In this document: positions 43,293-51,400 of the stretch, piece after piece
Numbering within the stretch: the stretch's first letter is position 1
Layout of the letters: each line of letters begins with the position of its first letter
Assembly (NCBI GenBank): GCA_039814575.1
Contig: JBCCAY010000013.1
Location: forward strand, 1-64,000
From: MED-G105 sp039814575
Lineage (GTDB): Bacteria; Pseudomonadota; Alphaproteobacteria; Caulobacterales; Parvularculaceae
Length of the DNA: 64,000 nucleotides
Reading direction: 5' to 3'
Made by a program: the position numbers and the translations under genes
The notes under the pieces: generated by a model
Told to the model about the DNA's origin: nothing
The model's input: only the letters and a program-made list of their open reading frames with translations
Database searches by the model: none

Positions 43293-44057
43293 TTAGCGGC
43301 TGCCGATCCCAAACAGAGCGACACGCACCGTCATAAAAACGATTCTAAGATCTAACGCTGGGCTATAATTCTTCAAATAAAACAAGTCGAAGCGCAGCTT
43401 TTCTCGGGCGTCGTCAACAGATGCGCCATATTCGCACTTCACTTGCGCCCAACCGGTAATGCCAGGTTTCACCGTGTGGCGAAGATTGTATTTCGGGATC
43501 GCTTGCTCAAGAACGCAGACAAACTCCGGACGTTCGGGGCGCGGACCGACAAAACTCATATCGCCGGCTAAAACGTTGAACGCCTGCGGGATTTCATCAA
43601 TGCGGAAATGGCGGATAACTTTACCGACGCGCGTTACGCGGGAATCGTTTTGAGCCGCCCATTTGGCACCGCCGGCTTCGGCATCTTGGCGCATAGAGCG
43701 GAATTTAATGATGTCGAACAAGCGCCCAGCCTCGCCTACCCTGGTTTGCCGATAAAAGACCGGCCCCGGAGAATCGAGTTTGATCAGCGCGGCGACGATC
43801 GCCAAAATCGGCGCGCTGACGAGCAACAGCGTTAACGCCATAACAATATCAAAGAGGCGCTTTCCGCCTTGAAACAAGCGGCTCGCCAATATGCGACGCG
43901 CACGATCGAGATCGTTTGTCGCAAATCGGTCTAAGTCCACCCTTCCGTCGCCGCTCTCCGCGGCGCGGTCCGTTAAAGACGTCGCTCCGTAAGCTGCTGC
44001 GCCAACGAGCGCGAATCCGCTCGCAAGAGCGGTCGGTAACACCACTTCCATGGCCAA
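43293..44057 (-). CDS. undecaprenyl-phosphate sugar phosphotransferase (initiating enzyme), short form
   Basis: A 254-residue polyprenyl-phosphate sugar-1-phosphate transferase, which starts EPS repeat-unit synthesis on the inner membrane. The catalytic module is complete: KRLFDIVMALTLLLVSAPIL membrane re-entrant helix, KLDSPGPVFYRQTRVGEAG, FDIIKFRSM, RIDEIPQAFNVLAGDMSFVG, GPRPERPEFV and KPGITGWAQVKCEYG. It lacks the four-helix N-terminal membrane domain of long relatives such as EpsB/WcaJ (TIGR03013). It is the first gene of the EPS operon. The 55-base gap to the helical-repeat gene suggests they share a promoter. Confidence 0.92.
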   Translation of the reverse strand: MAMEVVLPTALASGFALVGAAAYGATSLTDRAAESGDGRVDLDRFATNDLDRARRILASRLFQGGKRLFDIVMALTLLLVSAPILAIVAALIKLDSPGPVFYRQTRVGEAGRLFDIIKFRSMRQDAEAGGAKWAAQNDSRVTRVGKVIRHFRIDEIPQAFNVLAGDMSFVGPRPERPEFVCVLEQAIPKYNLRHTVKPGITGWAQVKCEYGASVDDAREKLRFDLFYLKNYSPALDLRIVFMTVRVALFGIGSR

Positions 44058-44456
44058 ACCCCCAAGTTCCTCTCACACGACAAAGGCGGCTCTCCCGGGC
44101 CGGTTCGTCGCGCGCCATCTACGGCCACACAACTGAATTGAGCGAATGTCGCGATCCACCAATCCGGGACAATTTCGCTCAAATACGCACATTACGTGCC
44201 GGTAATCGTTTACCAGAACCCCGCAGAAATAAAACGCGTTAACGCACGAAAAACGCGAATTTCAAGAATACTTCGTCGTTTATGCATCCTTAGGGGGAAA
44301 TCAATTATTCGAACGCCCGGCAAAGGTGAATTTCCGACAGCAAATTTTTAAGCCCGTTGGCATTTCATTAAGATCGCCTCGCCATTGGCCATGAGCGACC
44401 GCGCTGATAGGAGAGGCGTCTTTCAAAGGCTTCCGCCGTACGCTTTACAGTACTTT
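44058..44456. other. divergent promoter region of the EPS locus
   Basis: About 400 bases between the sugar-transferase gene (minus) and the GT4-deacetylase fusion (plus). It holds a perfect 9-bp inverted repeat, listed separately, and an AT-rich stretch at about 44230-44360. The plus-strand frame can start upstream at 44385 or 44391, but those residues do not fit the family. No clear sigma-54 site (GG-N10-GC) was found. Confidence 0.5.
44138..44182. promoter_or_regulatory. 9-bp inverted repeat in the EPS promoter region
   Basis: TTGAGCGAA at 44138-44146 is matched by its exact reverse complement TTCGCTCAA at 44174-44182, with a 27-base spacer. It lies 81 to 125 bases upstream of the sugar-transferase ATG on the minus strand. 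Two arms about 3.5 helical turns apart would suit a dimeric regulator or looping. The role is inference. Confidence 0.4.
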
Positions 44457-46655
44457 ATGCGCATTCTGACTTTCACAACGCTTTATCCAAATGCGGCAGC
44501 GCCAAGTCATGGCGTTTTCGTGGAGAACAGGCTGCGTGACTTTATCGCCAAGACGCAAGCGGAACTCAGAGTCATTGCGCCTATTCCTTGGTTCCCGTCG
44601 GGCGCCGCTGCATTCGGAAAATACAGCGCATTCGCACGCGCGCCCGAATCAGAGGCGCGACACGGCATCTCTATTCAGCACCCGCGTTACATTTTGCCGC
44701 CCAAAATCGGCATGACGTTTGCCGCGTTCAGTCTTAAACGGTGTTTCGAGAAGGCCGCCCGGAACGCTATCGCGACCCATGGCGATATCGACTTAATTGA
44801 CGCCCATTATCTTTATCCGGACGGTGTCGCGGCTGTCGCCGTTGCACAACAATTAGATAAACCCGTCGTTTTAACCGCGCGTGGTTCGGACGTCAGTCAG
44901 CTGACTGATTTTCCACGCCAGCGACGCCTAATCCTCGACGCGATAAACAAAGCCGACGCTGTCGTCTGTGTCGCCAAAGCGCTTAAGGATCGGTTGATAG
45001 AGCTCGGGGCGCCGGCTGAGAAACTGCATGTGCTTCGAAACGGCGTAGACCTTGAGGCCTTTAAACCAAAGGACCGCGACGCGGCGCGCGCCCGCTTCAA
45101 TGTCACAGGCGACGTCGTGGCGTGCGTCGGACACCTTATCGAACGGAAGGGGTGCGACATTGTCATCGACGCGCTCGCCGGCAGATCGAATACAACTCTG
45201 ATTTTAGCCGGAGACGGCCCAGAACGGACGGCGCTCGAACGCCGCGCCCAATCAAATAATGTCGATATATGCTTCCTCGGCACCGTTCCGCATGCCGATC
45301 TTCCTGATGTTTACGCGGCGGCGGATTGTCTCGCCCTCGCCTCATCCCGTGAAGGCTGGCCGAATGTTCTCTTAGAAGCGATGGCGTGCGGCGCCGCGGC
45401 GGCGGCCGCGCCGGTTTGGGGCTGTAAAGAGATCGTCACTGAACCGGCCGCAGGCGTCCTCGCCGCCGACCGAAGCCCCAGCGCTATGGGCGCCGCGATC
45501 GATAGCGTTCTTATGGCCGCTAAAAATCCAAACGCTAGAACAGCGACAAGGCGGTATGCGGAAAGGTTTTCGTGGCGGGAAACGTCTGAAGGGCTTGACG
45601 CTCTGTTTTCGGATATTCTCCTGCGCAAATCAGCAGCGCGCGGTTGGCGACAGCGCCCGTTGCCGGCGCGCCCAAAGGGCGCACGAGCGAAACTACTTGT
45701 AACTGTGGACACCGAGGAGGAGTTCAATTGGTCGTCCTTCGATGCGAACGCCTACACAGTGAGCGATCCACGCCACATAGACCGGTTTCAAACCCTTTGC
45801 GCGGAGGCCGATGCGCGACCACTTTATTTCCTAACCTATCCCTTGTTGAAAGACGACCGGACAGCAGCTTACTTTAAATCTCTCAAAGCTACGCGTGCCG
45901 CGGATTGCGGGCTGCATCTGCATCAATGGACGACACCGCCGCTTGGCGGCTTTGCCGACGTTTACTATTCTTGGCAAGGTAATCTGCCAACGGATATATA
46001 TGAAGAGAAACTGAAGAACTTGGCGGACGCGTTCGCTGATGTTTTCGGCGACGAGGCGACTGCGCACAGAGCGGGACGATACGGCGTTACGCCCGCTGCA
46101 TATGGGCCGCTTGCGCGGATCGGTATCACTCATGATTTTAGCCCGTCACCAGCGTTTGATTTCTCTAAAGACGGCGGCCCTAACTTTCACCAAATGTCAA
46201 ACCGCGCTTTTGTTCTAGAAACACTAAACGCCGGCTCGGTCATCACGGTTCCGGCGACCGGCGCGCGCGCCGTCCGCGGCGGCTCTCACTTTCTGAGGGG
46301 TGGCGGCGTGGCACCCGGTTTTACCCAATCACCCCATGCGAGCCTTTTGCGCACGGCGTTTCAACCGCCGTCCATCACCGCGCCCATGCGCCTATCGAGC
46401 GAAGGCGCTCGTTTCGATGACTTGCAAGCCCTCGCCAAGCATCTCGCTGGCGGCGACGCGCCGATATTAACGCTCAGCTTGCATTCAACGACACTCACCC
46501 CCGGCGTGACGCCCTATGGTGCGAACGAGGCCGCTGTTGACGAATTCCTCGAAACGACACGGCGTTTTTTGCAATTTTTCGCATCGGAACTCGGCGACAT
46601 CGTCGACCTTGAGGATGTGCAAAGACTGACGCCGCCGCCCAAGACAAGCGAATAA
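44457..46655 (+). CDS. fusion of GT4 glycosyltransferase and WalW/polysaccharide-deacetylase-like domain
   Basis: A 732-residue two-domain protein. Residues 1 to about 390 are a GT4 glycosyltransferase: TLYPNAAAPSHGVFVENRL at the start, DAHYLYPDGVAA, CVGHLIERKGCDIVIDAL and ASSREGWPNVLLEAMACG (the E-x7-E donor motif). After a basic linker (about 395-412), residues 413-732 form a deacetylase-like domain with VTVDTEEEFNW at about 414-424, HLHQW as a candidate metal site, HRAGRYG and a C-terminal LSLHSTTLTPG. This second part resembles WalW-type proteins. The ATG at 44457 is chosen because family members start MRILTFTTLxP. The gene is divergent from the EPS operon. It probably adds and then trims or deacetylates a sugar; both halves look catalytic. 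Confidence 0.8.
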   Translation: MRILTFTTLYPNAAAPSHGVFVENRLRDFIAKTQAELRVIAPIPWFPSGAAAFGKYSAFARAPESEARHGISIQHPRYILPPKIGMTFAAFSLKRCFEKAARNAIATHGDIDLIDAHYLYPDGVAAVAVAQQLDKPVVLTARGSDVSQLTDFPRQRRLILDAINKADAVVCVAKALKDRLIELGAPAEKLHVLRNGVDLEAFKPKDRDAARARFNVTGDVVACVGHLIERKGCDIVIDALAGRSNTTLILAGDGPERTALERRAQSNNVDICFLGTVPHADLPDVYAAADCLALASSREGWPNVLLEAMACGAAAAAAPVWGCKEIVTEPAAGVLAADRSPSAMGAAIDSVLMAAKNPNARTATRRYAERFSWRETSEGLDALFSDILLRKSAARGWRQRPLPARPKGARAKLLVTVDTEEEFNWSSFDANAYTVSDPRHIDRFQTLCAEADARPLYFLTYPLLKDDRTAAYFKSLKATRAADCGLHLHQWTTPPLGGFADVYYSWQGNLPTDIYEEKLKNLADAFADVFGDEATAHRAGRYGVTPAAYGPLARIGITHDFSPSPAFDFSKDGGPNFHQMSNRAFVLETLNAGSVITVPATGARAVRGGSHFLRGGGVAPGFTQSPHASLLRTAFQPPSITAPMRLSSEGARFDDLQALAKHLAGGDAPILTLSLHSTTLTPGVTPYGANEAAVDEFLETTRRFLQFFASELGDIVDLEDVQRLTPPPKTSE

Positions 46656-46702
46656 CGGGGATAGCGCGCGCCTTTGGACGACCCGAATTTGTTTACGCTC
46701 CG

Positions 46703-46731
46703 TTAACGACGGTTTTTTAACGTCCCTTAAC
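46703..46731 (+). promoter_or_regulatory. three clustered TTAAC half-sites before the FliO-like gene
   Basis: TTAAC occurs at 46703, 46717 and 46727 on the plus strand, 21 to 49 bases before the FliO-like ATG. These are CtrA half-sites; the spacings (14 and 10 bases between starts) do not fit the canonical 11. CtrA control is possible because flagellar genes in alphaproteobacteria often have it, but the evidence is weak. Confidence 0.3.
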
Positions 46732-46751
46732 CACAAATAGGGGACGTCGGC

Positions 46752-47096
46752 ATGACCGTCATGCAATTCGCTCAATTCGGGTTCGCCCTCGCCGTTGTGC
46801 TTATCCTGCTCGGCGGCGCAGCGTTCTTGGCCCAAAAGCTCGGTCTTACTAAAGGCGCCGGCGGTTTTTCCCGGAAACGGCGCCTGGCCCTTATTGAAGT
46901 ATTGCCCATTGACGCAAAACGGCGCGCCGCGATCGTCCGCTGCGACGACCGCGAACACCTGATCATCTTAAACGCCAATAGCGCGACGGTTATCGCCCGC
47001 GACATCCCAAAGAATGGGCCCGACGAAACGGCGTCTGTCGGCGATTTAGACACCTTCGCAGACGCGATGTCCGATAAGCTGAAGGGCGTCGCTTAA
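46752..47096 (+). CDS. fliO: FliO-like flagellar biosynthesis protein, orphan
   Basis: A 114-residue protein with one N-terminal membrane helix (FAQFGFALAVVLILLGGAAFLAQKL, residues 6-30) and a compact C-terminal part, RRLALIEVLPIDAKRRAAIVRCDDREHLIIL. The latter matches the FliO/MopB signature (LxVxxxxxIDxKRRLxLVRxDxxEHLLLxG). FliO stabilises FliP in the flagellar export gate. There are no other flagellar genes in the window, so this is an orphan copy; in several alphaproteobacteria fliO does lie apart from the other export genes. AGGGGA before the ATG supports the start. It converges on sufA. Confidence 0.7.
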   Translation: MTVMQFAQFGFALAVVLILLGGAAFLAQKLGLTKGAGGFSRKRRLALIEVLPIDAKRRAAIVRCDDREHLIILNANSATVIARDIPKNGPDETASVGDLDTFADAMSDKLKGVA

Positions 47097-47144
47097 GGAC
47101 GCTGACGACTAGCCTCAAAAAGACTGAAGGACCGCGACCGCGCC

Positions 47145-47540
47145 TCAGGCGTCAGCCGTCGCCGCGGGCACAATCGTTACGCTTTCCCCGCAGCCGCAGG
47201 CGTCCGTTTGATTTGGATTGTTGAAGACGAAGCGTTGTGAAAGTTTCTCGGTCACAAAATCAATCTCTGTGCCGATGAGAAATAAGATGGCCTTCGGATC
47301 GATTAGGATCTTAACGCCATTGTCTTCAACGCTTTCATCGAGCGGCCCTGCTTCGACGGCGTAATCCATCGTGTATTCCATACCGGCGCAGCCGCCATTC
47401 TTAACGCCGATCTTAACGCCAATATAGCTTTCGTCCGCATCCGCCATAATAGCTTGCATGCGCGCGGCCGCTGTATCCGTCAGCGTCACGACTTTCGGTC
47501 TAGCGCGGCGGGACGTTGTTTTTCCCTGATTAACGGCCAT
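47145..47540 (-). CDS. sufA: A-type iron-sulfur carrier (HesB/IscA/SufA family)
   Basis: A 131-residue A-type carrier that holds or passes on [4Fe-4S]/[2Fe-2S] clusters. The three conserved cysteines are in GGCAGMEY and DACGCGES near the C-terminus. The ATG at 47540 overlaps the TGA of the DUF59 gene by one base (TGATG); a TTG at 47549 gives a longer frame but is less likely. Last gene of the SUF operon. It is more divergent from E. coli SufA than from alphaproteobacterial HesB-type proteins, so the symbol marks the operon role. Confidence 0.9.
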   Translation of the reverse strand: MAVNQGKTTSRRARPKVVTLTDTAAARMQAIMADADESYIGVKIGVKNGGCAGMEYTMDYAVEAGPLDESVEDNGVKILIDPKAILFLIGTEIDFVTEKLSQRFVFNNPNQTDACGCGESVTIVPAATADA

Positions 47541-48106
47541 CACATCCAACCCAATTCAAGACGCGCCTCATCGGACATTTTCTCCGGCGTCCAAGGCGGA
47601 TCGAACACCATGTTCACTTTAACGTTGTTGACGCCGTCAATGTCTCTCACAGCGCCTTCAACCCAACCGGGCATTTCGCCGGCGACCGGGCAACCGGGCG
47701 CCGTCAACGTCATGTCGACCGTCAGCAAGCGCTCATCGGAGAGGTCGACGCGATAAATCAACCCGAGTTCATATATGTCGACGGGAATTTCCGGATCGTA
47801 AACGGACTTCAATCCCTTAATGACATCGGCGGTGATTCGTTCTAGCTCAGCGGGGTCAGGCGGCGTCGAAGCAGCGCTCGACGCAATCGCTTCTTCGATA
47901 GAGGGGATATCGGCGACGGCCGCGTCATGCTCAGATGCGCCGTTTTGGCCTGGCGTTTCGGTTGAGGCGTCGACCCTATGCGTGTCGCCAGATTGCGGGG
48001 CGCCCGCTTGTGGGCCAGTCGTCTCCGGCGCCGTTATAGCGCCCGAAGCGGCAGTCGCCTTTATGTCAATGACGTCGCGCATTTTATCCATCAATCTGTT
48101 CAACAT
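47540..48106 (-). CDS. sufT: SUF-system DUF59 (MIP18-like) iron-sulfur assembly protein
   Basis: A 188-residue protein with a C-terminal DUF59 domain (about 85-185): LKSVYDPEIPVDIYELGLIYRV, DMTLTAPGCPVAGEMPGWVE and FDPPWTPEKMSDEARLELGWM. The MTLTxxGCP motif carries the conserved cysteine. The first 80 residues are Ala/Thr/Gly/Pro-rich, probably disordered, and not part of the family. It begins one base after the sufS stop codon (TAAGATG). A longer frame to 48214 reads through sufS DNA and is rejected. SufT-type proteins mature [4Fe-4S] enzymes; this gene is a regular member of alphaproteobacterial SUF operons. Confidence 0.88.
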   Translation of the reverse strand: MLNRLMDKMRDVIDIKATAASGAITAPETTGPQAGAPQSGDTHRVDASTETPGQNGASEHDAAVADIPSIEEAIASSAASTPPDPAELERITADVIKGLKSVYDPEIPVDIYELGLIYRVDLSDERLLTVDMTLTAPGCPVAGEMPGWVEGAVRDIDGVNNVKVNMVFDPPWTPEKMSDEARLELGWM

Positions 48107-48107
48107 C

Positions 48108-49346
48108 TTACTTAAACATCTCGTGGGTTTTTTGAAGGGCCGCGACGAGCGCGTCAATCTCATCGAACGTGTTGTAAGCGGCGAACGACGCCCGCGCCGT
48201 CGCTGAAACGCCAAGGCGCTTCATTAAGGGCTGAGCGCAATGGTGCCCGGCCCGCACCGCAACCCCGGATCGGTCAAGCACCGCCGACACGTCATGGGGG
48301 TGGGCGCCGTCGACGCCGAAACAGAGGATCGGCGCTTTGCCGGACGCCTGCCCATACAGTGTAACAAAGTTCAGCTTCCGGAGTTCTTCCGTCGCGCGAC
48401 TGGCGAGCGCCGCTTCGTGCGCTGCTAACGCGTCGACGCCTTTGGCGCGCATCCAATCGAGCGCTGTGCCGAGACCAATCGCTTCCACAATCGGGGGCGT
48501 CCCCGCCTCGAACCGATGCGGGGCTTCATTATACGTGATGCGGTCCATCGTCACTTCGTCAATCATTTCGCCGCCGCCAAGGAAGGGCGGCATGGCGTTC
48601 AGCACCGACTTCTTGCCGTAAAGAACGCCGATGCCGCTTGGTCCATAAAGCTTATGGCCTGTGGTGACATAAAAGTCGGCGTCAATCGCCTGCACATCGA
48701 CAGCGCCGTGCACCGCCGCTTGGCAACCGTCGAACAGAATTTTCGCGCCATGATCATGGGCGATGCGCGCCATCTCCGCCGCCGGGGTGAGCGCACCGAA
48801 GACATTCGACATATGCGAAACCGCGACAAGCTTGGTGCGCGACGAGAACGCCGCTTTATAAACGTCCAGGTCGATCTCACCATCATCGGTGACGTCGAGC
48901 CATTTTAAGACGGCGCCTTTCCGCTCCCGGAGGAAATGCCAGGGCACAATGTTGGAGTGATGCTCCATCACCGAGAGGATGATTTCATCGCCCTCGCCGA
49001 TCTCATCAACCCCGAGGGCATAAGCGACTAAGTTAAAGCCCGCGGTGCCGCCGGATGTAAAAATGATTTCATCCGGAGACGCCGCATTTAAGAATGTCGC
49101 GGCCGACGCCCGCGCCGCTTCGAAAGCGCTCGTTGCTTCGTTCGATAGCTCGTGCAGCCCCCGGTGAACATTGGCGTAGCTGTGATCCATCGCCCGCGTC
49201 ATCGCCGCAATGACGGCGTTCGGCTTCTGCGCCGAGGCCGCATTGTCGAGATAAACAAGCGGCTTGCCGTGGACGTCCCGCGACAATATCGGGAATTCAG
49301 CGCGCAACGCCTCAACATCTAAGGGCTTGAAAGGCGCGTTCATCAT
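48108..49346 (-). CDS. sufS: SufS-type cysteine desulfurase
   Basis: A 412-residue class V aminotransferase of the SufS (type II) group. It takes sulfur from cysteine as an enzyme-bound persulfide for cluster assembly. TGHKLYGPSG holds the PLP-binding lysine. RAGHHCAQPLM holds the catalytic cysteine in the SufS context. The N-terminal PILSRDVHGKPLVYLDNAASAQKP is characteristic. The ATG overlaps the sufD stop by four bases. It is the second cysteine desulfurase gene of this operon; the first is the IscS-like one at 53383. Confidence 0.95.
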   Translation of the reverse strand: MMNAPFKPLDVEALRAEFPILSRDVHGKPLVYLDNAASAQKPNAVIAAMTRAMDHSYANVHRGLHELSNEATSAFEAARASAATFLNAASPDEIIFTSGGTAGFNLVAYALGVDEIGEGDEIILSVMEHHSNIVPWHFLRERKGAVLKWLDVTDDGEIDLDVYKAAFSSRTKLVAVSHMSNVFGALTPAAEMARIAHDHGAKILFDGCQAAVHGAVDVQAIDADFYVTTGHKLYGPSGIGVLYGKKSVLNAMPPFLGGGEMIDEVTMDRITYNEAPHRFEAGTPPIVEAIGLGTALDWMRAKGVDALAAHEAALASRATEELRKLNFVTLYGQASGKAPILCFGVDGAHPHDVSAVLDRSGVAVRAGHHCAQPLMKRLGVSATARASFAAYNTFDEIDALVAALQKTHEMFK

Positions 49347-50644
49347 TCGGCCCTCGCACCGGCGCCAGCGAGCCAGCGATCGATTTCAGCCTGGAATACG
49401 GCCGCTTCGCCCTCCTCCAAGCCGTCAATCGCTTCACCTACAAAGGCTTTAATCAAAAGCCCGCGCGCCGCGTCGGCCGAGAGGCCCCGTTGGCGAAGAT
49501 AAAAAAGCGCTTCTTCGTCAAGGGCGCCGGCTGTCGATCCATGCGCGCACTCCACATCATCCGCGTAGATTTCTAATTCGGGTTTATGGTTCGCTTCCGC
49601 GGCGTCTGACAACAACAGCGCATTCGCCTGCATGTCGGCGTCTGTCTGTTGCGCGCCGCGCGCGACATAGAACTTGCCCTGAAACACCGCCCGACCACGA
49701 TCGCGCACCGCCGCTTTGTGCTGTTGCCGCGTCACGCATTTTTCCGCCCGGTGCATAATGCGCGACGTAAAGTCCACATGACGCGCATCGGAAAGAAGCG
49801 CGGCGCTGTTAAGGTGCGCCTCAATCGCAGCGCCCTCATAGAAAAGAACCGTTTCCTGCCGCGAGAGCTTACCGCCAGTCGCGAGCGCCGTCTGCTCAAA
49901 CTTTGCCTCAGCCCCAATCGCAATAGTGCAGAGACCATTGAACACAGTATCAGCGCTAACGTCTTGCCAAACCAGGCGACGCACGGCGCTCGACGCAGCA
50001 GCCTCTATTTTATGCGTGTAAGAATAAAATGCGCCAGCGCCTTCGAACGTCTCAATGATGGTGGCGGACGCATTTTCGCCCACGGAGGAAACCGTTTGCG
50101 CAACCGCGGGACTCGTCCCGGCGCAAATGTGCCTGATGAGAATCGGCCGTTCGACCGGCGCGCCCGTCGCAACAATAATGCGCACCGCGCCGTCGCTCAT
50201 CGCCTCTGTCAGCGCCGCAAGGCCATGGTCATCAAATTCGGCCCCTAAGGATTGGGACGGACCCACCTCGATGGACAAGCCGGATGGCATGTCATTGGGG
50301 AGCGCCGATAAATCAACGACACCGTCGACGATAAGCACTTCAATAGGATCGAGACCGGCGAAGATCGACGGCTCAATGACCGCTGCCGGAGCGCTCTCAG
50401 CGGTAGCGCCTGTCGACGCATCGGGCGCGTACGCCCGAAGGGCGCCGCGCATATCGGTCCAGCGCCAGCCTTCCATCCGACGGTGCGGTAATCCAAGGGC
50501 GGAGAACCGTTCAAAGGCCGCGGTTTGCTCAGGGCTCGGAGCCGCGTGGCCGGGCCAATCGGTGCGCGCCCATGCTTGCAGCGCATCTGCCGGCGCGGCG
50601 TTCGCGGCCTTGTCATTGGCGGCCAAAGGAGTCGCTGTGCTCAT
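49343..50644 (-). CDS. sufD: Fe-S cluster scaffold protein SufD
   Basis: A 433-residue SufD subunit of the SufBCD scaffold. The core is a right-handed beta-helix with the family blocks EIYADDVECAHGSTAGALDEEALFYLRQRGLS near 355-385. That block includes Cys and His residues used at the SufB-SufD interface, and GLLIKAFVGE follows. The first 100 residues are poorly conserved as in other SufD proteins. It begins five bases after sufC. It acts with SufB and SufC in the cytoplasm. Confidence 0.94.
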   Translation of the reverse strand: MSTATPLAANDKAANAAPADALQAWARTDWPGHAAPSPEQTAAFERFSALGLPHRRMEGWRWTDMRGALRAYAPDASTGATAESAPAAVIEPSIFAGLDPIEVLIVDGVVDLSALPNDMPSGLSIEVGPSQSLGAEFDDHGLAALTEAMSDGAVRIIVATGAPVERPILIRHICAGTSPAVAQTVSSVGENASATIIETFEGAGAFYSYTHKIEAAASSAVRRLVWQDVSADTVFNGLCTIAIGAEAKFEQTALATGGKLSRQETVLFYEGAAIEAHLNSAALLSDARHVDFTSRIMHRAEKCVTRQQHKAAVRDRGRAVFQGKFYVARGAQQTDADMQANALLLSDAAEANHKPELEIYADDVECAHGSTAGALDEEALFYLRQRGLSADAARGLLIKAFVGEAIDGLEEGEAAVFQAEIDRWLAGAGARAE

Positions 50645-50649
50645 CTCGC

Positions 50650-51396
50650 TTACGCCGCCTCGATAAATTGATCGTATCCAGACTCTTCCAACGCCGCAGC
50701 AAGCTCCGGCCCGCCGGACTTTACGATCCGACCGCCCGCAAGGACGTGCACGCGGTCCGGCCGGATATGCTCCAACAAGCGCTGATAGTGCGTGATGACG
50801 ACAAAGCCGCGCTCCGACGAACGCAAGGCGTTGACGACGTCGCCGACCATTTTCAGCGCGTCGATGTCGAGGCCGGAATCGGTCTCATCCATGATGCAAA
50901 AGCGCGGCTCGAAGATCGCCATTTGCAGCATCTCCATGCGCTTTTTCTCACCGCCGGAGAAGCCAACATTAAACGGCCGCTTCAGCTTTTCATCCGTCAG
51001 CCCCACAAGCTTGGCCTTCTCGCGGATGAGCCGCAGGAAGTCCGCCGCTGACACCTCGCCCTCACCGCGCGCTTTGCGTTGGGCGTTCAGCGCGGTGCGG
51101 ATGAAATTCATGGTGGCGACGCCAGGAATTTCCATCGGGTGTTGGAACGAGAGGAAGACGCCCTTCGCCGCGCGCTCATCAGGGTCGATGTCAAGAATGC
51201 CTTCACCGTTGAGCGTCACGCCGCCATTGGTGACCTCATAGTCTTCGCGTCCGGCGATGGTATGCGACAGCGTCGACTTGCCGGAGCCGTTCGGCCCCAT
51301 AATCGCGTGCACTTCCCCCGCAGGCACCTCAAGCGTCAGACCTTTGAGGATTTGCGCGTCTTCAACCGCAACGTGGAGATTATCGATTTTCAGCAT
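50650..51396 (-). CDS. sufC: Fe-S cluster assembly ATPase SufC
   Basis: A 248-residue ABC-type ATPase, the same length as E. coli SufC. MLKIDNLHVAVEDAQILKG is the family start. Walker A is GPNGSGKST, the signature is FSGGEKKRMEM, and Walker B with catalytic Glu is FCIMDETDSGLDID. The conserved GREDYEV follows Walker A. A start five codons upstream (51411) would overlap the Imm32-like gene; the ATG at 51396 leaves a four-base gap and fits the family. SufC powers conformational change of SufBD during cluster assembly. Confidence 0.95.
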   Translation of the reverse strand: MLKIDNLHVAVEDAQILKGLTLEVPAGEVHAIMGPNGSGKSTLSHTIAGREDYEVTNGGVTLNGEGILDIDPDERAAKGVFLSFQHPMEIPGVATMNFIRTALNAQRKARGEGEVSAADFLRLIREKAKLVGLTDEKLKRPFNVGFSGGEKKRMEMLQMAIFEPRFCIMDETDSGLDIDALKMVGDVVNALRSSERGFVVITHYQRLLEHIRPDRVHVLAGGRIVKSGGPELAAALEESGYDQFIEAA

Positions 51397-51400
51397 GATG

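Noticed and set aside
44058..44456. Sigma-54 promoter of the EPS operon, known from some PEP-CTERM loci
   Set aside because: No GG-N10-GC element with proper context was found and there is no PrsR-type activator in the window.
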